From Eumeta japonica (Eukaryota > Arthropoda > Insecta > Lepidoptera > Psychidae): 64,000 nt of DNA. Under the pieces are notes generated by a model. The model saw only the letters and a list, made by a program, of their open reading frames with translations, did no database searches and was not told where the DNA came from. The stretch lies in the NCBI GenBank assembly GCA_005406025.1, contig BGZK01000143.1, positions 248,001 to 312,000 on the forward strand, written 5' to 3'. Shown in pieces: positions 59,765 to 64,000 of this stretch (the first letter of the stretch is position 1; every line of letters begins with the position of its first letter). The position numbers and the translations under genes are program-made.

Positions 59765-62730
59765 AATCAATTTTATCTATAAGCAATGGTTTGCGTAAAT
59801 ATCTAATTAATCTTTTAAAACAAAATTTTATTATTAATTCTGCCTATTAATATAACATCCTTTATGCGTCTGTAAATTGACTCGACTTAAAAACTATTTC
59901 TAAGAATTTTTCTAAATTCATGATTCTATAAATGCTGTAGGATTGGTGTTATTTATTTATTTATTTTTTAATGTAAATTGATAAATATACGTTTTATGTC
60001 ACTCTGTGAGCCATCACTAAGACGAACAGAGACGGGGACAAGGATAGTAACAGGAAAGTTAGGATAATATGTAACACACGGTCGAAGCCGCGGTCGATAC
60101 CTAGTCTATTTGTCTGCAAGATTTTTTCATTTGTCTCTAAATATTCTTTCCCAATTATTAAAAAGAAATTCATAATTCTTTTTGCATCCAAAAATTATCA
60201 AGATTATTGAGTCACACTTTGATACAATAAGTTTATTCTAAAGTTAACAAAATCCACAATTAATTTCCAACAAAAAGCACTAGTTCAGCTGCATATTTCA
60301 AAATCAGCAATAAAATTGTGTATTTAAATGTTTTTATATTATATTTTTCTTGCGATAATCTTCATTTTCCAGTAACAGGTGTCAATTTGAGTCGAATTTC
60401 AATACGTTATTGTTCAAAACTAGTCATAATAATGCAGAGGAACAAAAAAAATTGATGGTATAAAATTTTGAAAAGAAGACTTTGCGATTTGTTAAAATAG
60501 TAAACTCGTTTGTCGTTCGATCACACTCGAACCGCTGAACGGATTGTAGTCAAATTTTACATAGAGGTATTATATAATGTTCTGAAATACTACATAGGAT
60601 TATTTTTATACAAAAAATTAAATATTTTATATAATTAGCAGAGAAATAGAAAGTAAAAACCGTAAAAAATATTAAACCATAAAATAAAATAAACATGTCT
60701 ATATTTCAGTTTACGCCCAAAGAAGCAGGCAAGAACGTGCTAGTTCTGGTATGAATAAACCATTTTTGATCGTGGGGGCGTAACATAAAGGCTGAAGAAA
60801 TTAAACTTGAAATTATTAACATTAAGATAAGTTTTTGCTTCAGTTTTGGTATTCCAAGCTATATTAAAATTCGTTGCGCAGCTTAGAACTAAACACAAAC
60901 ACCCGGACAGATGCATATAAAAATTTTGTCTTATACAATTTAGTGGCGGTGATGTAGCGGTGACGGCGACCATCTGTTGCTGTTGAAAAAACAGCAGTAA
61001 AGTTTCGATCACTGTTCAGTCGACTCGGTCGATATGAGCCATATTTTTAATAATAAAATAATTTTAGTTACGCGATTCTTTATGGAAACAATAATGTATG
61101 TAAATCTACGCTATACTATAATATTTTTTACATATTAAAAAAGTCTGTGTAAACCCGGCATATGCGAATCGATAGACGTAACTCGCGAGTTAATTTGTAT
61201 TCCGATATATTAATACATTATGTATTTAAAGTTCATAAGTCTAAAGTGTATCCATGTATTAAAATATTATAAAGATTGAGAGTATATTAATTCGCAGTTT
61301 TTATTTGACCTTTTTATGAAATCCTTATTGAACGGTTTTTCCGATATGTAAATATCAACGGTATTTTATTTTATTTATTGAACCGTTAAAAAGTGTATCG
61401 AGAGCGCGTACATAATACATTTTTAAGGCGAATTCGTTTTATATGCTCAATAAAATCCGGAACTTTCGTAGTGGATTGTACTTTAATAGCGCCCGCGAAA
61501 CGAAGAAATTCTTTGGCACGGCCCACGCGCAGCGAAACGCTTAAGCCGCGTCGACACCCATTGAAGTTATCGCCTGTTTTGGCGGAGGTTTAACCGAGAC
61601 AATATACATTAACGAGTGTAATTATCCGTATAAGAGAATATGGACGGTCGATCCTGTGGTCCAACAACAAAATTCCCATCGGGCTTTATGCTCAAATAAA
61701 GCAAAATTGTGCATATAGGAGATGGGGGCAAAACGGGGTAGTGGCTTTATACTGCTTTATCAGGCTTCATCAGGAGCCTGGTAGTACATACCGAAACGTC
61801 ACGATAATGTCAGTCGGTTAAGCACGGCGAGAGTAACGGAGAGATTTGTTGTTTAATTGCAAAAGAAAATAATGGTTTTTGTGATATTTCTTTGCATTTT
61901 TGCGTTTCTCTCGATTTGCGTTTCTTATCTAAATATCACAAGCACAGATATAGTATAAAGTTATTTCTATATGTCACAACAACCGCGCCGTCAGCTTAGG
62001 TGTTTTTTGTTTTCATAGCCTATACCATTTTTTTTTAATAATTCGCTGTAATTTATTAGGCAATCGGGGAAAGACGGGGTGCATGCTAGCAACAAAAATA
62101 TTCTCCCTCCCTCAGACAAAGATACAGCATTCACATGTGAACTTTGCCAGTAACCATAAGTTGACGGTTTTACACATATCAGTACATGTAAAATCCTCAA
62201 AATGCATAAAGGCTCAACTCCTCATCTTTCTCCGTGGGGGAACCCCTTCTTGCTCTACCCAAGGGGCAAGATGGAAAAATGGAACTTTGCATGTATTTTC
62301 ATTGTTTTAAATTTAATTACCGAACAAAAGTACCTAATAAGTATTGATTGTCTAAGACTTATTATCAAAATTAATTGTTAAAATAAAAAATCCTAGAAAA
62401 CACTGACAGTCTTAGTTTTATTGGGTTTCAAACTTCAAGTACCCGATCATGCCTTCCTCTCCTATTGTTAAAAGATAAAAGGTAGAGAGTCCGTTTTTCT
62501 TAGATTTATTTATCACAAACTCAATTTACAAAATTAAAGTTATAAGTTAATGATTTGAACGCACAAATACGATTACCACTTTATGATCACAAAAAATAGA
62601 CAGTGGAAGCAATAATACTCTCTTGAAGTCAACCCTCTGGACACTCAATTGCGTGTGGTTGTAGTGCTCTCTGGATTCAGTGAAGTGTCTCGTAGCTGAA
62701 ACCCAACTAGACTCTGAAAAGAAGCTGAAA
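59765..62730. other. AT-rich noncoding stretch
   Basis: 60515-60605 holds CGAACCGCTGAACGGATTG and TACTACATAGGATTA, recalled as part of a common lepidopteran repeat. 61480-61590 is GC-richer with a 66-codon plus-strand frame (61393-61593) of unknown nature. No gene is recognised. Confidence 0.45.
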
Positions 62731-64000
62731 AGTAAAGAGGAAGACTTCTAGAATGTATTCAAGGGAACTTGCAAGTGCTAGACAAGTTGAACCCGTAAAC
62801 CAAGCCTTGGGTACGGTGATTTTCCAGAGTGTACCACAAGGAACTTGCTACCTTGCAAGGTGAAAAGATAAACCAGGCCTTGAATACGGTGAGTTTCTCG
62901 TCTAGAAGTCACCAATAGCTGATTTGCTCAAGAAAAGATTGATAGTGGCTCTAGGATGAGCCCCACAGGATGTAAACTCACTCCAGAAATAGACTCTGAC
63001 TCTAGGATGAGCCCCACAGTATGTAAACTCACTCACAGGAATAGATTCTGGCTCGAGGAGGAGCCCACAGGATGTAAACTCACTCACAGGAATAGAAAAA
63101 GTAAAGAGGAAGACTTCTAGAATGTATTCAAGGGAACTTGCAAGTGCTAGACAAGTTGAACCCGTAAACCAAGCCTTGGGTACGGTGATTTTTCTCAGGA
63201 GTGTACCACAAGGGAGCTTGCCCTACCTTGCAAGGTGAAAAGATAAACCAGGCCTTGAATACGGTGAGTTTCTCGTCTAGAAGTCACCAATAGCTGATTT
63301 GCTCAAGAAAAGATTGATAGTGGCTCTAGGATGAGCCCCACAGGATGTAAACTCACTCACAGAAATAGACTCTGACTCTAGGATGAGCCCACAGTATGTA
63401 AACTCACCACAGGAATAAATTCTGGCTCGAGGAGGAGCCCCAGGATGTAAACTCACTCACAGGAATAGAAAAAGTAAAAGAGGAAGACTTCTAGAATGTA
63501 TTCAAGGGAACTTGCAAGTGCTAGACAAGTTGAACCCGTAAACCAAGCCTTGGGTACGGTGATTTTCTCAGGAGTGTACCACAAGGGAACTTGCCCGCTA
63601 CCTTGCAAGGTGAAAAGATAAACCAGGCCTTGAATACGGTGAGTTTCTCGTCTAGAAGTCACCAATAGCTGATTTGCTCAAGAAAAGATTGATAGTGGCT
63701 CTAGGATGAGCCCCACAGGATGTAAACTCACTCACAGAAATAGACTCTGACTCTAGGATGAGCCCCACAGTATGTAAACTCACTCACAGGAATAGATTCT
63801 GGCTCGAGGAGGAGCCCCACAGGATGTAAACTCACTCACAGGAATAGAAAAAGTAAAAGAGGAAGACTTCTAGAATGTATTCAAGGGAACTTGCAAGTGC
63901 TAGACAAGTTGAACCCGTAAACCAAGCCTTGGGTACGGTGATTTTCTCAGGAGTGTACCACAAGGGAACTTGCCCGCTACCTTGCAAGGTGAAAAGATAA
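62731..64000. repeat. Hierarchical tandem repeat, about 370-380 bp unit, open at window end
   Basis: The marker AAGACTTCTA falls at 62741, 63110, 63484 and 63863 (spacings 369, 374 and 379). Each unit has two related halves, both with AAGGGAACTTGC (AAGGAACTTGC at the second site of unit 1) and TAAACCA(A/G)GCCTTG...TACGGTGA, 80-89 bp apart. Then come three 52-bp subunits with GGCTCTAGGATGAGCCCC and ATGTAAACTCACTCACAG. ACCTTGCAAGGT is a perfect 12-base palindrome in each unit. Copies differ mainly by small indels. Short minus-strand frames repeat SEFTSCG peptides but do not run through the unit. Confidence 0.95.

Noticed and set aside
62731..64000. Repetitive structural-protein gene
   Set aside because: No frame stays open through a whole unit, and unit lengths (369, 374, 379) shift the frame between copies.
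1..64000. tRNA, rRNA and telomeric TTAGG arrays
   Set aside because: No complete tRNA cloverleaf, rRNA segment or TTAGG tandem run was found by eye; only the SINE-like A/B boxes at 35725 were noted.

Overview
The window looks like nuclear DNA of an insect, most probably a moth or butterfly. It is AT-rich, almost devoid of long reading frames, and crowded with decayed mobile elements and dispersed repeats of kinds I associate with Lepidoptera. One host gene can be called with confidence: a pyrokinin/PRXamide-type neuropeptide G-protein-coupled receptor on the minus strand. Its three visible coding exons (17364-18183, 16873-16979, 15663-15770) join in frame and carry all seven transmembrane segments. 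The C-terminal tail exon and the 5' untranslated exon(s) were not located.

Layout. 1-9.9 kb is mostly featureless AT-rich DNA with old repeat fragments and a degenerate two-copy minisatellite (8219-8420). 9.9-11.1 kb is a 79-bp satellite-like array with a higher-order trimer in its middle. 12989-14255 is a mariner copy complete from inverted repeat to inverted repeat, with a broken transposase, on the 3' side of the receptor gene. 15.6-18.2 kb is the receptor. 18.6-44.8 kb is gene-poor: a 72-bp degenerate minisatellite (32800-33260), a family of degenerate GGAATCG-type repeats tied to an ACTAGC-containing element end, a LINE relic (40391-40668), a small MITE (42339-42486), and a minisatellite with one unit inverted (44404-44828). 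48978-49053 is a pure AT microsatellite. 50426-51345 is an old dispersed repeat interrupted by a foldback element bounded by a likely target-site duplication.

52022-57660 is a Jockey-type non-LTR retrotransposon, complete from a 5' to a 3' 13-bp target-site duplication, with gag-like ORF1 and endonuclease/reverse-transcriptase ORF2, both broken by frameshifts and stops. 59090-59764 is a relic of a transposon-associated protein. From 62731 to the window end is a hierarchical tandem repeat of about 370-380 bp that continues beyond the window.

The receptor stands alone as a host function: a cell-surface receptor for small amidated neuropeptides, embedded in a repeat-rich, intron-rich neighbourhood. 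Everything else with coding similarity is mobile-element debris. The structurally most unusual items are the foldback element nested in the older repeat, the 79-bp higher-order array, and the composite array at the right edge. I found no evidence of a new multi-gene system.
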